Assembly (NCBI GenBank): GCA_963664945.1
Contig: OY761822.1
Location: 1,736,001-1,800,000 of the forward strand
Reading direction: 5' to 3'
Origin: UBA6522 sp963664945
GTDB lineage: Bacteria > Pseudomonadota > Gammaproteobacteria > Steroidobacterales > Rariloculaceae
DNA: 64,000 bases
Numbering within the stretch: position 1 is the stretch's first letter; each line of letters starts with the position of its first letter. The notes below the pieces were generated by a model. It was not told the DNA's origin, did no database searches, and saw only the letters and a program-made list of their open reading frames with translations. Below are positions 23,570-32,996 of this stretch, one piece after another. A program made the position numbers and the translations under genes.

Positions 23570-26233
23570 ATGAGAAAAAATCGTGTTCAGAATTTCGCCT
23601 TTTTTGCCACAGCCGTGTCTCTGCTGTTTACCCTGCCGGCCTCGGCCCAGGACGACCTGGAAGAGATCGTCGTCACCGGATCCTACATCGCCCGGCCCGC
23701 GGACCGGCCGCAGCCCGTCACGGTGCTGAACGCGCAGGATCTTCTCGACGAGCAGAAGAACTCGTTCGCGGAGATATTCAAGGACATGACCATCACCAAC
23801 GGCAGCATCGCACTGCTCAATACGGAGAACGGCACCTCGCCGACGACGTCGATCAATCTACGCGGCGTCGGCCCGCGCGGCACACTGGTGCTCCTGAACG
23901 GCAAGCGGCAAACCGTGGACGGATCGACAGGCGGCGGAGGCACGGTTGCCGTGGACATCAACAACCTCACGCCCTCGATCATGGTCGAAAGGGTGGAGAT
24001 ACTGACCGATGGCGCTTCCGCCCTCTACGGCAGCGACGCCGTGGCAGGCGTGGTCAACCTCATCACCCGCGACAACTTCGAAGGCGCCGAGGTGGCGCTC
24101 CGCGGGCTCAACACCGATCGCTCCGGGACCGGAGAATTCACGTTGAGTGCCGTATTCGGCGCCCAGAGCGAGAACACCAGTGTCGTTGCCGGATTCGATT
24201 ACACGGACCGTGATTCACTGGATGTGGAACAACTCTTCGACGATGATCGACTGCTGATTTCCATACAGTCCAGCTTCGGCAACCCGGGCAGCCTGCAACC
24301 GCCCAGCGCCATGGGGGCGGGCGGGCGGTTTCCCGATCCACTGTGCGGTAGCGAAGAATTGGGCGGAGGTCTCAGGGCAGGTATCGATCGCGGCAACCGC
24401 TGCGCGCTGTTGCTCAGCTTCGGGCGAAACATCGTCTCGGAAACCGAACGGCTGGTCGGCCTGGCCACCATCGACCACACCTTTGGCGACAGCCTGAGGG
24501 CGGAGGTCGAAATGGGTTTCGCACAGGGGCGATTCGGCCGCCACTCGGGATACGGATTCCCGATCAGCGGCCCCCGGCCCGTCGTCCCGGCCACCAATCC
24601 CGGAATCATCGCCGAGAATGCGCGATCCGGATTGCCCATCGCCGACTACGCGCTCTGGTACCGCATGGGCAGCCCCATCCAGGAGGCCGTCACGAACCTC
24701 TCAACACAAGATACTTACCGTCTGACAGGGTCCTTGATAGGCGACATCAACGACAATTGGCAATGGTCCGTCATAACGACATGGTCGGAAAACGACACGG
24801 TCGTAATCCAGGGCGACACGCTGGCCGACCGCCTGAAACTCGCTCTCAATTGTCAGGGTCTCGCAACCCGCGATGCGTGCTGGAATCCCTTGGCCAACAG
24901 CCATCTGGCGTCGCCGGGCGATCCGCACTACAACGACCCGGAACTGTTCAGCTGGATTTTTGCGGAGCGAATCAACAGCGGAAACGCCGAACTGACCACG
25001 CTGGACCTGGTTCTGACAGGCAGCGTGGGCGAGCTGGCGGGTGGGCCCACGGGCATCGCCGTCGGCGCCCAGGTCAGGAACCAGAGCTTCGCCATCGACT
25101 GGGATACGCTCAGCAACGACGGGGCGTTCAGCTTCTTCAGTACCCCGCTTCTGGACTACCTGGGCGACCGCGACGCCGATGCGCTGTTCGGCGAAGTCGT
25201 GCTCTTCCCCGCGGAGGACCTGGAAATCCAGCTTGCCGCCCGGTTCGAGGACTACGGCGAGGTCAGCTCGACGGATCCCAAGATCGGCGTGCTATGGACT
25301 CCGGCAGACAATCTCTTTTTCCGGGCGACGGCGGGCACGTCCTTCCGGGTTCCCGGCGAGCTGCAGATCTTCGGGGCCACGCTGGGCCGCGGCGCCCAGG
25401 CGACTCTTGGCGGTGAGTTGATCGATGCCCGCGCCATCACCGTCGGCGATCCCAACCTGCAGCCGGAACAGGCCGACAACCTGACCCTTGGCTTTACCTG
25501 GGATGTGACCGATAACTTCAGCATGGACATCAACTACTGGAGCATCGATTTCAAGAATCTGGTCGTGGCCGAGGATGCCACCGTTCTCTACAACCAGGAC
25601 ATCGCCGACGGCGCCTTCAACGATTCGCGCATCGTGCTGAACCCGAACGCCGGTACAGCCGCCTGCCCCGCGCCCTGCAACGCCGTCAGCGAACTGGTCG
25701 CCCAGGACATCGTCCGCTTCGAGCTCAGCTACATCAACCAGGACTTCCTGGAGACGGACGGTGTGGATTTCAATTTCGACTGGAACTTCCAGTCCGGCGG
25801 CAATGAATTCGGTCTCGGCTTCCAGGGCACCTACACGCTGACCTACGACCTCACCTCCGAGGACCGGGTATTCCACGGCATCGGGTCTCACAACAGCTCA
25901 AACCTGGGCGCGCCGACGCCGGAGTGGATGGGCATCGCGCGATTCGACTGGCGCAGGGGCGACCACTACGCCAGAGCGACGCTTCGACACATCCCCTCGC
26001 TGTTCGAGGATGCACCGGCCGCGCAAGGCATCACCGAGGAGTTCGCCTACACCACTCTGGACCTGCTCTACAACTACGTCCTGCCCGGCGGCTCCGGAAC
26101 GTTCACGGCCGGTGTGATCAACGTGGCTGACGAAGAGATTCCGAGAAAGGGCCAGACCTTCCTCACCGCCAATACGCTGGTCCACGACCCGCGGGGCCGC
26201 ATGTTCCGGGTGGGCGCCAACTGGGGCTTCTGA
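23570..26233 (+). CDS. TonB-dependent outer-membrane receptor
   Basis: 887 residues. The signal peptide (FFATAVSLLFTLPASAQ) is followed by a TonB-box-like DLEEIVVTGSYI and a plug domain of about residues 35-165 with INLRGVGPRGTLVLLNGKR and GASALYGSDAVAGVVNLIT. A 22-strand-type barrel follows, ending with the aromatic C-terminal strand FRVGANWGF. The barrel resembles the large family of receptors for peptides, sugars or aromatic compounds rather than siderophores. It is divergent from the RidA gene, sharing a 270-bp upstream region. Confidence 0.93.
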   Translation: MRKNRVQNFAFFATAVSLLFTLPASAQDDLEEIVVTGSYIARPADRPQPVTVLNAQDLLDEQKNSFAEIFKDMTITNGSIALLNTENGTSPTTSINLRGVGPRGTLVLLNGKRQTVDGSTGGGGTVAVDINNLTPSIMVERVEILTDGASALYGSDAVAGVVNLITRDNFEGAEVALRGLNTDRSGTGEFTLSAVFGAQSENTSVVAGFDYTDRDSLDVEQLFDDDRLLISIQSSFGNPGSLQPPSAMGAGGRFPDPLCGSEELGGGLRAGIDRGNRCALLLSFGRNIVSETERLVGLATIDHTFGDSLRAEVEMGFAQGRFGRHSGYGFPISGPRPVVPATNPGIIAENARSGLPIADYALWYRMGSPIQEAVTNLSTQDTYRLTGSLIGDINDNWQWSVITTWSENDTVVIQGDTLADRLKLALNCQGLATRDACWNPLANSHLASPGDPHYNDPELFSWIFAERINSGNAELTTLDLVLTGSVGELAGGPTGIAVGAQVRNQSFAIDWDTLSNDGAFSFFSTPLLDYLGDRDADALFGEVVLFPAEDLEIQLAARFEDYGEVSSTDPKIGVLWTPADNLFFRATAGTSFRVPGELQIFGATLGRGAQATLGGELIDARAITVGDPNLQPEQADNLTLGFTWDVTDNFSMDINYWSIDFKNLVVAEDATVLYNQDIADGAFNDSRIVLNPNAGTAACPAPCNAVSELVAQDIVRFELSYINQDFLETDGVDFNFDWNFQSGGNEFGLGFQGTYTLTYDLTSEDRVFHGIGSHNSSNLGAPTPEWMGIARFDWRRGDHYARATLRHIPSLFEDAPAAQGITEEFAYTTLDLLYNYVLPGGSGTFTAGVINVADEEIPRKGQTFLTANTLVHDPRGRMFRVGANWGF

Positions 26234-26239
26234 CTCTCG

Positions 26240-26832
26240 TTGAGGGACCGCTGAAGAGACCGGTCGGCGCCCTCCTGCCAGGCCACGGACGCCCGGTAGG
26301 AATCCTCGTTGGAGGCCGCCACCTCCGGCCACATCCCGAGGTGCCGAAAGATGTGGCTGGGCATGTGCAGCGCGTGGGACGAGGCCGGGGCGATCCTCGC
26401 GTAGACCCTGGCCTGGCGCAGGCCCATGGCGGCGAAGGTCCGGGTGTCGTAGACGTGGATCAGGTAGTGCAGCGCGCCGGGGTGTTCCCGGTTGCGCTCG
26501 TAGACTTCTTCCAGCCTTCCGGCCACCGTCACCACGTGCAGCGGCTGCTCCCGGTCGAAGCCGGGCAGCGCCATCGCCTGCTCGTACCAGAAGCTGTGCA
26601 GTGCCAGCACCCCCAGGCGGAATTGCGCCTGTGCATCGGGGGAGCCGGACGTTGGAAAATCGATCGATCCGAGCAGCATCTCCTCGTCGGCCGCTTCCTG
26701 GGCCGCGGACAGCGTGCAGAAAACCAGGGCGAAACCCAACAGGATGCTTCGCAAGGCCAGCGTGCCATTGAGGGCGCAACCCAACAGGATGCTTCGCATG
26801 ACCAGCGTGCCATTGTCGGCAATTTGCGTCAT
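26240..26832 (-). pseudogene. Remnant of a secreted TPR-repeat protein
   Basis: The frame from 26832 has a signal peptide and then fragments of a TPR-type family. MLLGSIDFPTSGSPDAQAQF is followed after an apparent internal deletion by EHPGALHYLIHVYD and SHALHMPSHIFRHLGMWPE. Homologues I know of are several hundred residues long; here the middle is missing. The C-terminal continuation runs straight into the antisense of the TonB receptor gene after SYRASVAWQEGA. The signal peptide is duplicated by a 45-bp repeat. I read it as a decayed gene, not a functional short protein. Confidence 0.65.
26735..26815 (-). repeat. 45-bp duplication within a signal peptide
   Basis: Two copies, 26735-26779 and from 26780, nearly identical, encode NGTLVMRSILLGCAL and NGTLALRSILLGFAL in tandem at the N-terminus of the TPR remnant. 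Confidence 0.88.
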
Positions 26833-26890
26833 TTCGCTTCTGTATTCCCGGGTCGTGCAAGCGCAGGGTAGTGATATGTTGGAACAGCGG

Positions 26891-27189
26891 CTACCGGAAC
26901 AGTCCCGGCCCGATATCCATCGACTTGTGAGGAATGCCGATGATGTCGACGTGCCCGTCACCGATCAGGTAGAAGATGACATGACTGCCCTGGGGAAAGC
27001 CGCGGTAGCCGGGATGACGTCGTTCCGTTCGCGTCCTGCGAAGGGATTCCCGGCCAGCCAATCGAACCGGTTGTTCATTGAACGCAGACAGGTCTCCACC
27101 TGATCCCGGCCCCGGGTTTCAATCGTATGGTCCGCAATTGCATCAAGGTCCGCGACCGCTCGCGGAGTCAGCCTGTATGTGGCGCTCAT
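26891..27189 (-). pseudogene. parE: Frameshifted ParE/RelE toxin
   Basis: The first 57 or so residues are a clear ParE (MSATYRLTPRAVADLDAIAD, then FDWLAGNPFAGRERNDVIP). The frame then shifts. The next frame reads GYRGFPQGSHVIFYLIGD and on to HKSMDIGPGLFR before a stop at 26891. Restoring one G in the cccgg run near 27015 gives a normal 99-residue ParE. The toxin is therefore probably dead, while its antitoxin gene just upstream (4-bp overlap) is intact. Confidence 0.85.
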
Positions 27190-27434
27190 GCGCGAGCTTT
27201 GGCTCGCCCGATGACCGTTTCAATCTCAAAGTTGTCCACAAAGTCCTTTCTGGCAACCTGCCCGGCGCCTTCAGCCAAATGCTCTCGAAGCGCCTCGAGT
27301 CGCGCCCCCCGGTCCTCGAGTTCGCGAAGTGCCGCTCGAACCACCTCACTGGCGGTCGCGTATCGGCCGCTCTTGATCTCGCTTCGAATGAAGTCCTCCC
27401 AGTGGCCGCCCAAGCTGAATGAAGTCGTTGCCAT
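27186..27434 (-). CDS. parD: ParD-type antitoxin
   Basis: 82 residues. The ribbon-helix-helix N-terminus (TSFSLGGHWEDFIRSEIKSGRYATASEVVRAALRELE) is followed by a helical toxin-binding region. The ATGA overlap with the toxin gene is classical parDE layout. Its partner is frameshifted, so it now stands as an orphan antitoxin or as an anti-addiction remnant. Confidence 0.88.
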   Translation of the reverse strand: MATTSFSLGGHWEDFIRSEIKSGRYATASEVVRAALRELEDRGARLEALREHLAEGAGQVARKDFVDNFEIETVIGRAKARA

Positions 27435-27503
27435 TGCTGAGTCGCCCTCAAGTATTCAGAATGAATAATATGGTGGCCGTTCCGGCAAGGCAATGCCGTT
27501 CGG

Positions 27504-27639
27504 GCAGCAATTCCCGCCAAGCGCCCGCCAAGCGCCGAGAGACCCGACAATCGCCTCCAGGATCACGCCCCAATGGCGAATTTCGCCGTTTATTCGGGCC
27601 AAGACGGATGAGCGGGCGTCGTTAGCGGGAATTGCTGCC
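27504..27639. repeat. Small inverted-repeat element (MITE-like) beside tRNA-Met
   Basis: 15-bp perfect arms (GGCAGCAATTCCCGC and its complement) at 27504-27518 and 27625-27639. The match extends imperfectly inwards for about 15 bp (CGCCCGC on both sides). The 106-bp core has no credible gene, though weak frames cross it. The size and terminal symmetry fit a MITE; no target duplication is obvious. Confidence 0.6.
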
Positions 27640-27708
27640 GCTCGGGGAAGCTCCCCCCGTGGCATCCACGGAATTGAGCCGGGAAATCAGAATGGACCCC
27701 GGGGGGAT

Positions 27709-27785
27709 TGGTGGTGATGGGTGGACTTGAACCACCGACCTGCGGGTTATGAATCCGCCGCTCTAACCGCCTGAGCTACATCACC
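27709..27785 (-). tRNA. tRNA-Met (CAU), elongator type
   Basis: 77 nt with encoded CCA. The acceptor stem GGTGATG/CATCACC is perfect, the D-arm GCTC/GAGC, and the T-arm GGTGG-TTCAAGT-CCACC. The anticodon CAT is at 27749-27751 in loop TTCATAA. The first acceptor pair G-C and the D-loop fit elongator rather than initiator tRNA-Met. A lysidine-modified Ile (CAU) identity cannot be fully excluded from sequence. Confidence 0.93.
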
Positions 27786-27970
27786 ACGGGGGCGGGAATT
27801 ATAAACCAGCGGTCCCCGCGCCTCACTCGGCGGCATCGTTGCATATCCGGAGGCAGACATCTAACTTATCAGGCAAGGGGATGGGGCAAGGTGCGTGACG
27901 CGACAGGCGCTAACCTGCACAATAACACCCACGCCGTTACCATTCATTCATCGACCGAGGCCATGACGCA

Positions 27971-28696
27971 ATGATCCGAACGATTCCGGCAGTACGCCCG
28001 CTTGTCTTGCCGCTGGCATTGCTCGCGCTGGGCGCCGCCCCGGCCCCGGCGCAAATGTACGCGCCCGGGTCCGGCGATGCCGTCCCGGCGGCGGAACTCT
28101 ACGAGGTCTGCGCGTTCTGCCACGGACCCCAGGGCCAGGGCAGCGAGCGCCTGGACGCGCCGGCGCTGGCCGGCATGGAAGCCTGGTACGTCGAGCGCCA
28201 GCTTCACAACTTCAGGAACCGGACCCGCGGAATGCACCCGGAGGACCTCACCGGCCTGCAGATGTCCATCGTCTCCGGAATGGCCCGCAACGACGCCACC
28301 ATCCGCGCGTTGGCGCAATACATCGAGGCCATGGAGCCCGGCGCGGGGCTGGAAACGCTCAACGGCGAACCCGTGACCACCGGCCGTCCTTACATATGGC
28401 ACTCCGAGTACGCGCGGTTCGCCAGCCCCGAACCCGGCGACGCCGACCGCGGCGCCCAGGCCTACATAACCTGCGGCGTCTGCCACGGCCCGAACGGCGA
28501 AGGCAACGAGGCGCTGGCGTCTCCCGGGCTGACGGGTCTCCAGCACTGGTACCAGGCGCGCCAGTTGCGGTACTTCAGGGACGGCATCCGCGGCCGGGGC
28601 GCCGGGGACATCTACGGCGCTCAGATGGCGGCGATGTCCACAACCCTCACCGACCAGACCATCGCCGACCTGATCGCCTATATCGATACGCTATGA
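27971..28696 (+). CDS. Dihaem cytochrome c (c4-like)
   Basis: 241 residues. The signal peptide ends APAPAQ. There are two cytochrome c domains: haem motif CAFCH (about residue 48) and CGVCH (about residue 170), each with a downstream Met as possible sixth ligand (LQMSIVSGMA and AQMAAMSTTL). The two-lobed periplasmic c4 layout is clear; it would carry electrons from periplasmic dehydrogenases to a terminal oxidase. Its stop overlaps a possible start of the next gene. Confidence 0.9.
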   Translation: MIRTIPAVRPLVLPLALLALGAAPAPAQMYAPGSGDAVPAAELYEVCAFCHGPQGQGSERLDAPALAGMEAWYVERQLHNFRNRTRGMHPEDLTGLQMSIVSGMARNDATIRALAQYIEAMEPGAGLETLNGEPVTTGRPYIWHSEYARFASPEPGDADRGAQAYITCGVCHGPNGEGNEALASPGLTGLQHWYQARQLRYFRDGIRGRGAGDIYGAQMAAMSTTLTDQTIADLIAYIDTL

Positions 28697-28728
28697 GCGG
28701 CGCGTCTTATCAATTCAGTGGATACACC

Positions 28729-29352
28729 ATGAAACGAAAACTATTGAACCTGCTTTTCGCGGGCATTGCCGCCGCCCTTCCTCTTTCCGCCGGCGCGGTG
28801 ACGCCCGTGTCGATACAACTCGTCGATCCCCTGGACGACTCCCGGGGCTGGTGCGTCGACCTGTTCGCCCACCTGACCGGCGCGCTGCCGCTGGGCGGCC
28901 TGCAGGGGCACAACTGCTTCCTCTACATGGGCCGCGGACCCACCGAGGACCAGGGATTCGACGCCGAATTGATCGAGGCACGCGGCGAAATCCGCATCAT
29001 TCATTTCGACATGTGCATGACCCTGCATGATCCCAATCCCGGCTCATTCGTGCCCATCGAGGAATGCAACGACGGCGATGCCCAGGACTTCGACATGACC
29101 GCGGACGGACGCATCGTGCCGCTGATGGCGCCGGAGTTGTGCCTGACGCTGGGCGCAAATTCCGTACCGGGCGGCGGCCGGCTGGCGCCGGTGGGCCGCG
29201 AGGCGCAAAACAACGACAATATTCCGCTGATCCGCAGGCTCACCTTCGAGACCTGCAGCGAGGACGACGAGAACATCGCTGTGCGTCAGCGCTGGCAACT
29301 GGTGGACACGTACGAGGAACGCACGCCGACCCGGGAGAAACGATTTCAATAA
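28729..29352 (+). CDS. Secreted Cys-containing protein, ricin-B-like sequence pattern
   Basis: 207 residues. The signal peptide MKRKLLNLLFAGIAAALPLSAGA is followed by a mature part with paired Cys and repeated W/D segments (GWCVDLFAHLTG, MCMTLHDPN, ELCLTLGANS, TFETCSED, RQRWQLV) that recall beta-trefoil QxW repeats. I am not certain of the fold. ATG 28693, which overlaps the cytochrome stop, would add 12 residues before the signal peptide. It probably shares a transcript with the cytochrome c4-like gene. Function unknown. Confidence 0.65.
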   Translation: MKRKLLNLLFAGIAAALPLSAGAVTPVSIQLVDPLDDSRGWCVDLFAHLTGALPLGGLQGHNCFLYMGRGPTEDQGFDAELIEARGEIRIIHFDMCMTLHDPNPGSFVPIEECNDGDAQDFDMTADGRIVPLMAPELCLTLGANSVPGGGRLAPVGREAQNNDNIPLIRRLTFETCSEDDENIAVRQRWQLVDTYEERTPTREKRFQ

Positions 29353-29493
29353 CGTTGGCAGGCCCACTATCGACGGCGGCCCGCGCCTTGTATCGGCGCC
29401 TCAGGCTCACCCCGAAATAACAGGAATTCATGGGGCCGGACACTGGCGCGAACGAGTGCCACGGCCGCGAACACACCAAGGGGAGAACACACG

Positions 29494-30504
29494 ATGCGGA
29501 ACACACCGGCGACATTGACGGCATTGGCGGCGCTGACGGCGCTCTGCGCCGCGGCAGGCGCATCCGCGCACCACGGAACCCCGTTCTTCGACAGCGACAC
29601 CGAGTTGCGGTACGAGGGCGTCGTAATTGAGTTCGACTACCGCAATCCGCATAGCTGGCTGTATATCAGAACCACGGACGCATCGGGCAACCCGCTGGAC
29701 CTCGCCATCGAAGGGCAAGGCTCTTCGCTGCGGCCGCACGGGGTCACGCCCGATTCGCTGGTCCCGGGCGATCGGGTGACCGCGGTGGTCAATCCGAGCT
29801 GGACCAGGCCGGACGAGGCACTGGGCCGAATGGTATTCAAGGAAGACGGCACCATGGTGCCGTTGGCGTGGCAGGCCGTGGGCACCTACGAGACCAACAC
29901 CGGCGTCACCGACAGCATCGCCGGCACCTGGTTGGCCGACAACGAAGGATTCGTCGCGTACATAAGGGCCTACGAATCATGGCCCCTGACGGAAAGCGGG
30001 CAACAGGCCAGGGAAGCGTACGATCCAACGTTGATTTCCCAAGCCAGGTGCATCCCCTTCCCGCCGCCCCTGCTGATGCTCTACCGGTCGATCAATGTCG
30101 TGGAGATCCTCGACGACCGCGTGCTGATTCACAGCGACTGGATGGATGCCGAGCGCGTGATCCACACCGACGGCCGCAGTCCCGCCGAGGACGAGGATCC
30201 GGCCCTGCATGGCTTCTCCACCGGGCGCTGGGAGGACGGCACGCTGGTCGTGGAAACCAGCCATTTCAGCGAAAACTATGCCGGCAACAATTTCCGGGTG
30301 CCGTCGGGCCCGGAAAAGCGCGTGGTGGAGCGCTTCACGCTTGCCGAAGACGGCTCGCATCTGACCTACGACTACGTGATGGAGGATCCCGAATATCTCG
30401 CCGCACCGGTGACGGGCACGACGCGCTGGGACTACCGGCCCGAACTCACGCCGGACGACGTGCCATGCGACCTGGAGTCCGCGGAACGCTACCTGAACGA
30501 GTGA
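29494..30504 (+). CDS. DUF6152 protein fused to its usual partner domain
   Basis: 336 residues, exported (signal ends ASAHHGTPF). N-terminal DUF6152 (about 25-130) has the HHGTPFFDSD opening, a YRNPHSWLYI strand and LVPGDRVTAVV. The C-terminal part (about 140-336) has RCIPFPPPLLMLYR, RVIHTDGR, WEDGTLVVETSHF and RVVERFTL. The same C-terminal family is encoded as a separate gene at 53906, next to two stand-alone DUF6152 genes, so this is a natural fusion of two partners. No enzymatic motif is recognised. Confidence 0.8.
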   Translation: MRNTPATLTALAALTALCAAAGASAHHGTPFFDSDTELRYEGVVIEFDYRNPHSWLYIRTTDASGNPLDLAIEGQGSSLRPHGVTPDSLVPGDRVTAVVNPSWTRPDEALGRMVFKEDGTMVPLAWQAVGTYETNTGVTDSIAGTWLADNEGFVAYIRAYESWPLTESGQQAREAYDPTLISQARCIPFPPPLLMLYRSINVVEILDDRVLIHSDWMDAERVIHTDGRSPAEDEDPALHGFSTGRWEDGTLVVETSHFSENYAGNNFRVPSGPEKRVVERFTLAEDGSHLTYDYVMEDPEYLAAPVTGTTRWDYRPELTPDDVPCDLESAERYLNE

Positions 30505-30668
30505 CCGGCCCCGCAATCGGCGGGAATTCCGGCGGGAAGGGAGCAGGCGCGACAAAGTCAGCTTGCGATAGTCCCTCGGGAAGGCCTCCGCGTTTCTCCG
30601 GAATTTTCTTGCGGCACCGACCGGTACCGCGAGACCACGGCATCAAGCAACCGGCGGACGCCGAAACC

Positions 30669-31085
30669 TTACAGCCTGACCACGCCGCGGGAATTCATCG
30701 GCGCCAGTACGAACGACTCAAGCGTTTCCTCCGTCACGGGCACGAAATTCTGCTGCGCGGCATAGTAGAGCGCGTTATCGCAGAACATCCCGAGTTCGTA
30801 TGCCTGCTGCCGATCGATGAGGCCTGCAAGCGGAGGCCGGATGCCGGTGGTACAGACATCTCTCAGCGTCTTGTACCAGATCTCATCCGTGCGCCCGCTG
30901 AATTCCACAACCGTGGCGCCCCGGGCCCTGAGGTCCGCGGCAAAGGACATGGATTCCGCGAATTTCGGGTCTGCGAGCACGACCCATCCCTGCAGGTCAT
31001 TCGCGCGCGCGGCCAACGATACCGGCACGGCGCCCAGTGCGACCGAGAGTCCTGCTGTTTTCATGACGTCACGGCGAGTAAGCAT
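30669..31085 (-). CDS. Tat-exported protein of unknown function
   Basis: 138 residues starting MLTRRDVMKTAGLSVALGAVP, a twin-arginine signal followed by a hydrophobic segment. The mature part has an alpha/beta look (WVVLADPKFAESMSFAADLRARGATVVEF), with TDEIWYKTLRDV and CDNALYYAAQQ. I do not recognise a family. It is divergent from the flavoprotein gene at 31286 and may be co-regulated with it. Tat export suggests cofactor loading or folding before secretion. Confidence 0.65.
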   Translation of the reverse strand: MLTRRDVMKTAGLSVALGAVPVSLAARANDLQGWVVLADPKFAESMSFAADLRARGATVVEFSGRTDEIWYKTLRDVCTTGIRPPLAGLIDRQQAYELGMFCDNALYYAAQQNFVPVTEETLESFVLAPMNSRGVVRL

Positions 31086-31285
31086 GTGGCCACCTCTTAT
31101 TGTGTCCGCAAATCATACAGGATCGGACGCAAATGGTAGGCCATTCACACCGCAAATGGACGGCAGTCCGGCTGATGTAGAATCGGGACATCAGGAGTTG
31201 TCGCAGCGGGCTCGCTACGCTGACGAACAGGGAACCGGGTTAGTTCCATACAAGCCTGCGCCGGAGCCCGAACGAGGAAACAACA

Positions 31286-32965
31286 ATGGCCATTCCGCCC
31301 GGAATCACCGAACAGGACTTCGCGAGCTCACTGCAGGAATTCGCCAATATCGTCGGCGAGGAGTGGGTCTTCACCAGCGACGAAGACACCGCGCTCTACA
31401 AGGACGTTTACTCCGTCTACCAGAACTCCGACCTGGAACCTGAAATCTCCGCCGCCATCGCGCCGGATTCGGCGGAACAGGTGCAGGCCATCGTCAGGGT
31501 CGCCAACCGGTACCTGGTGCCGCTCTATCCCATTTCCACCGGCAAGAACCTCGGTTACGGCGGCTCCTCGCCGATCCTGTCCGGCAGCGTGGTACTCGAT
31601 CTCAAGCGAATGAACCGCATCCTCAACGTCGACACCCGCAACCACACAATGCTGGTGGAACCCGGCGTCAGCTTCTACGACGTCATCAACCACTTCGAGG
31701 AAAACAACCTGCCCCTGAGCATGGATATCCCGGACCCCGCCTGGGGCAGCCCCATCGGTCACGCGCTTGAGCGCGGCTTCGCCCACACCTACAGCGAAAA
31801 CGGCCGCGACCGCTGGGATACGGTCTGCGGCATGGAAGTGGTGCTGGGCAACGGGGAGATCGTGCGCACGGGCCCCGGCGCCTGCGAGGGATCGCAGGCC
31901 TGGCAGGACCAGAAGTGGGGCATCGGGCCCTACGTCGACGGCATCTTCTCGCAGTCTAATTTCGGTGTCATCACCAAGATGGGCTTCTGGATCCGGCCCG
32001 CCCACGAGGGCTATCGCAGCCTGGTCGTCGTTGTGCCGAAATACGAAGACCTGGTCAGGATGGTGGACCTTGATTCCTACCTGCAGAACGCCGGCATCGT
32101 CAACGGCATGACGGTCATGGGCGCGCCCATGTTCGGCGGCGGCTTCATGTTCTTCGACGTGCCGCCGCCCTCCCCCGAGCACCGCAGGCTCCTGCGGATG
32201 GTTGACAACAGGCGGCCCGACATCGCGCCCCTGCAGCAATACTGCGCGGAAAACCGAATCGGCGCGTGGGCGCTGGAATTGAAGTGGCACCTGCCCAACC
32301 GGATATCCGCCGCAGCCGCGGAATACACCAGGGATCTCTTCACCCGCGAAATCCCCGGGTGCTGGTTCGGTGACGAGCATGTGCTGGAGTTCCCGCTCGG
32401 CGAGGACGTGATCGCGACCCTGAACGAGCGTCCCGGCAACCCCGAACGCGTCAACCTGGGCATCCCCAGCCTGTCGCGGTTCGGCATGGGCGTGCGCGCG
32501 ACCGGGCGGGCCTCGGCCAGCCAGGGGCATTTCTGGTTCGCGCCCATGGTCCCGAAGAAGGGCGAGGAAATGCTCAAGTACCAGGAGGTCATGCAGCAGG
32601 CGCACGTGGAACTGGGCGTGCCGTTCCCCGGCAGCTTCTACGGCAACCTGCCGATGTACTGGACCAAGCGGGTCGGCGTGGGACTGGCCAACTGGGCGGT
32701 CAGCACGGACCCGGAGGTCAACCGGCGCACCCGCGAGCAATACATCGCCATGACGCAGATCTGCGCGGACAACGGCTGGACGGAGTACCGCGCGCCAGCC
32801 CCGGTCCACACGGAGATCATGAGCATCATCAACAACTGGAACGACGGCTCGCTGCTGACGCTCCACGAGGCGCTGAAGGACGCGGTGGATCCCAATGGGA
32901 TTCTGTCGGCGGGCCGTTACGGAATCTGGCCGAGGCACATGCGTGAGGAGATGCGGGGTGCTTAG
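31286..32965 (+). CDS. FAD-linked oxidase, p-cresol methylhydroxylase / vanillyl-alcohol oxidase family
   Basis: 559 residues. The FAD_binding_4 N-terminus has YPISTGKNLGYGGSSPILSG (PP-loop-like) and MLVEPGVSFYDVINHFEENN, and the oxidase C-terminal domain ends PNGILSAGRYGIWP. The overall match is to the flavoprotein subunit of p-cresol methylhydroxylase (PchF). That enzyme pairs with a small cytochrome c, and exactly such a gene follows with only 31 bp between. Expected role: oxidation of a 4-alkylphenol or similar aromatic with electrons passed to the cytochrome. The true substrate is unknown. Confidence 0.88.
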   Translation: MAIPPGITEQDFASSLQEFANIVGEEWVFTSDEDTALYKDVYSVYQNSDLEPEISAAIAPDSAEQVQAIVRVANRYLVPLYPISTGKNLGYGGSSPILSGSVVLDLKRMNRILNVDTRNHTMLVEPGVSFYDVINHFEENNLPLSMDIPDPAWGSPIGHALERGFAHTYSENGRDRWDTVCGMEVVLGNGEIVRTGPGACEGSQAWQDQKWGIGPYVDGIFSQSNFGVITKMGFWIRPAHEGYRSLVVVVPKYEDLVRMVDLDSYLQNAGIVNGMTVMGAPMFGGGFMFFDVPPPSPEHRRLLRMVDNRRPDIAPLQQYCAENRIGAWALELKWHLPNRISAAAAEYTRDLFTREIPGCWFGDEHVLEFPLGEDVIATLNERPGNPERVNLGIPSLSRFGMGVRATGRASASQGHFWFAPMVPKKGEEMLKYQEVMQQAHVELGVPFPGSFYGNLPMYWTKRVGVGLANWAVSTDPEVNRRTREQYIAMTQICADNGWTEYRAPAPVHTEIMSIINNWNDGSLLTLHEALKDAVDPNGILSAGRYGIWPRHMREEMRGA

Positions 32966-32996
32966 GTGGGTTCCAGTGCTCCGGTCAGTGGGGTCA

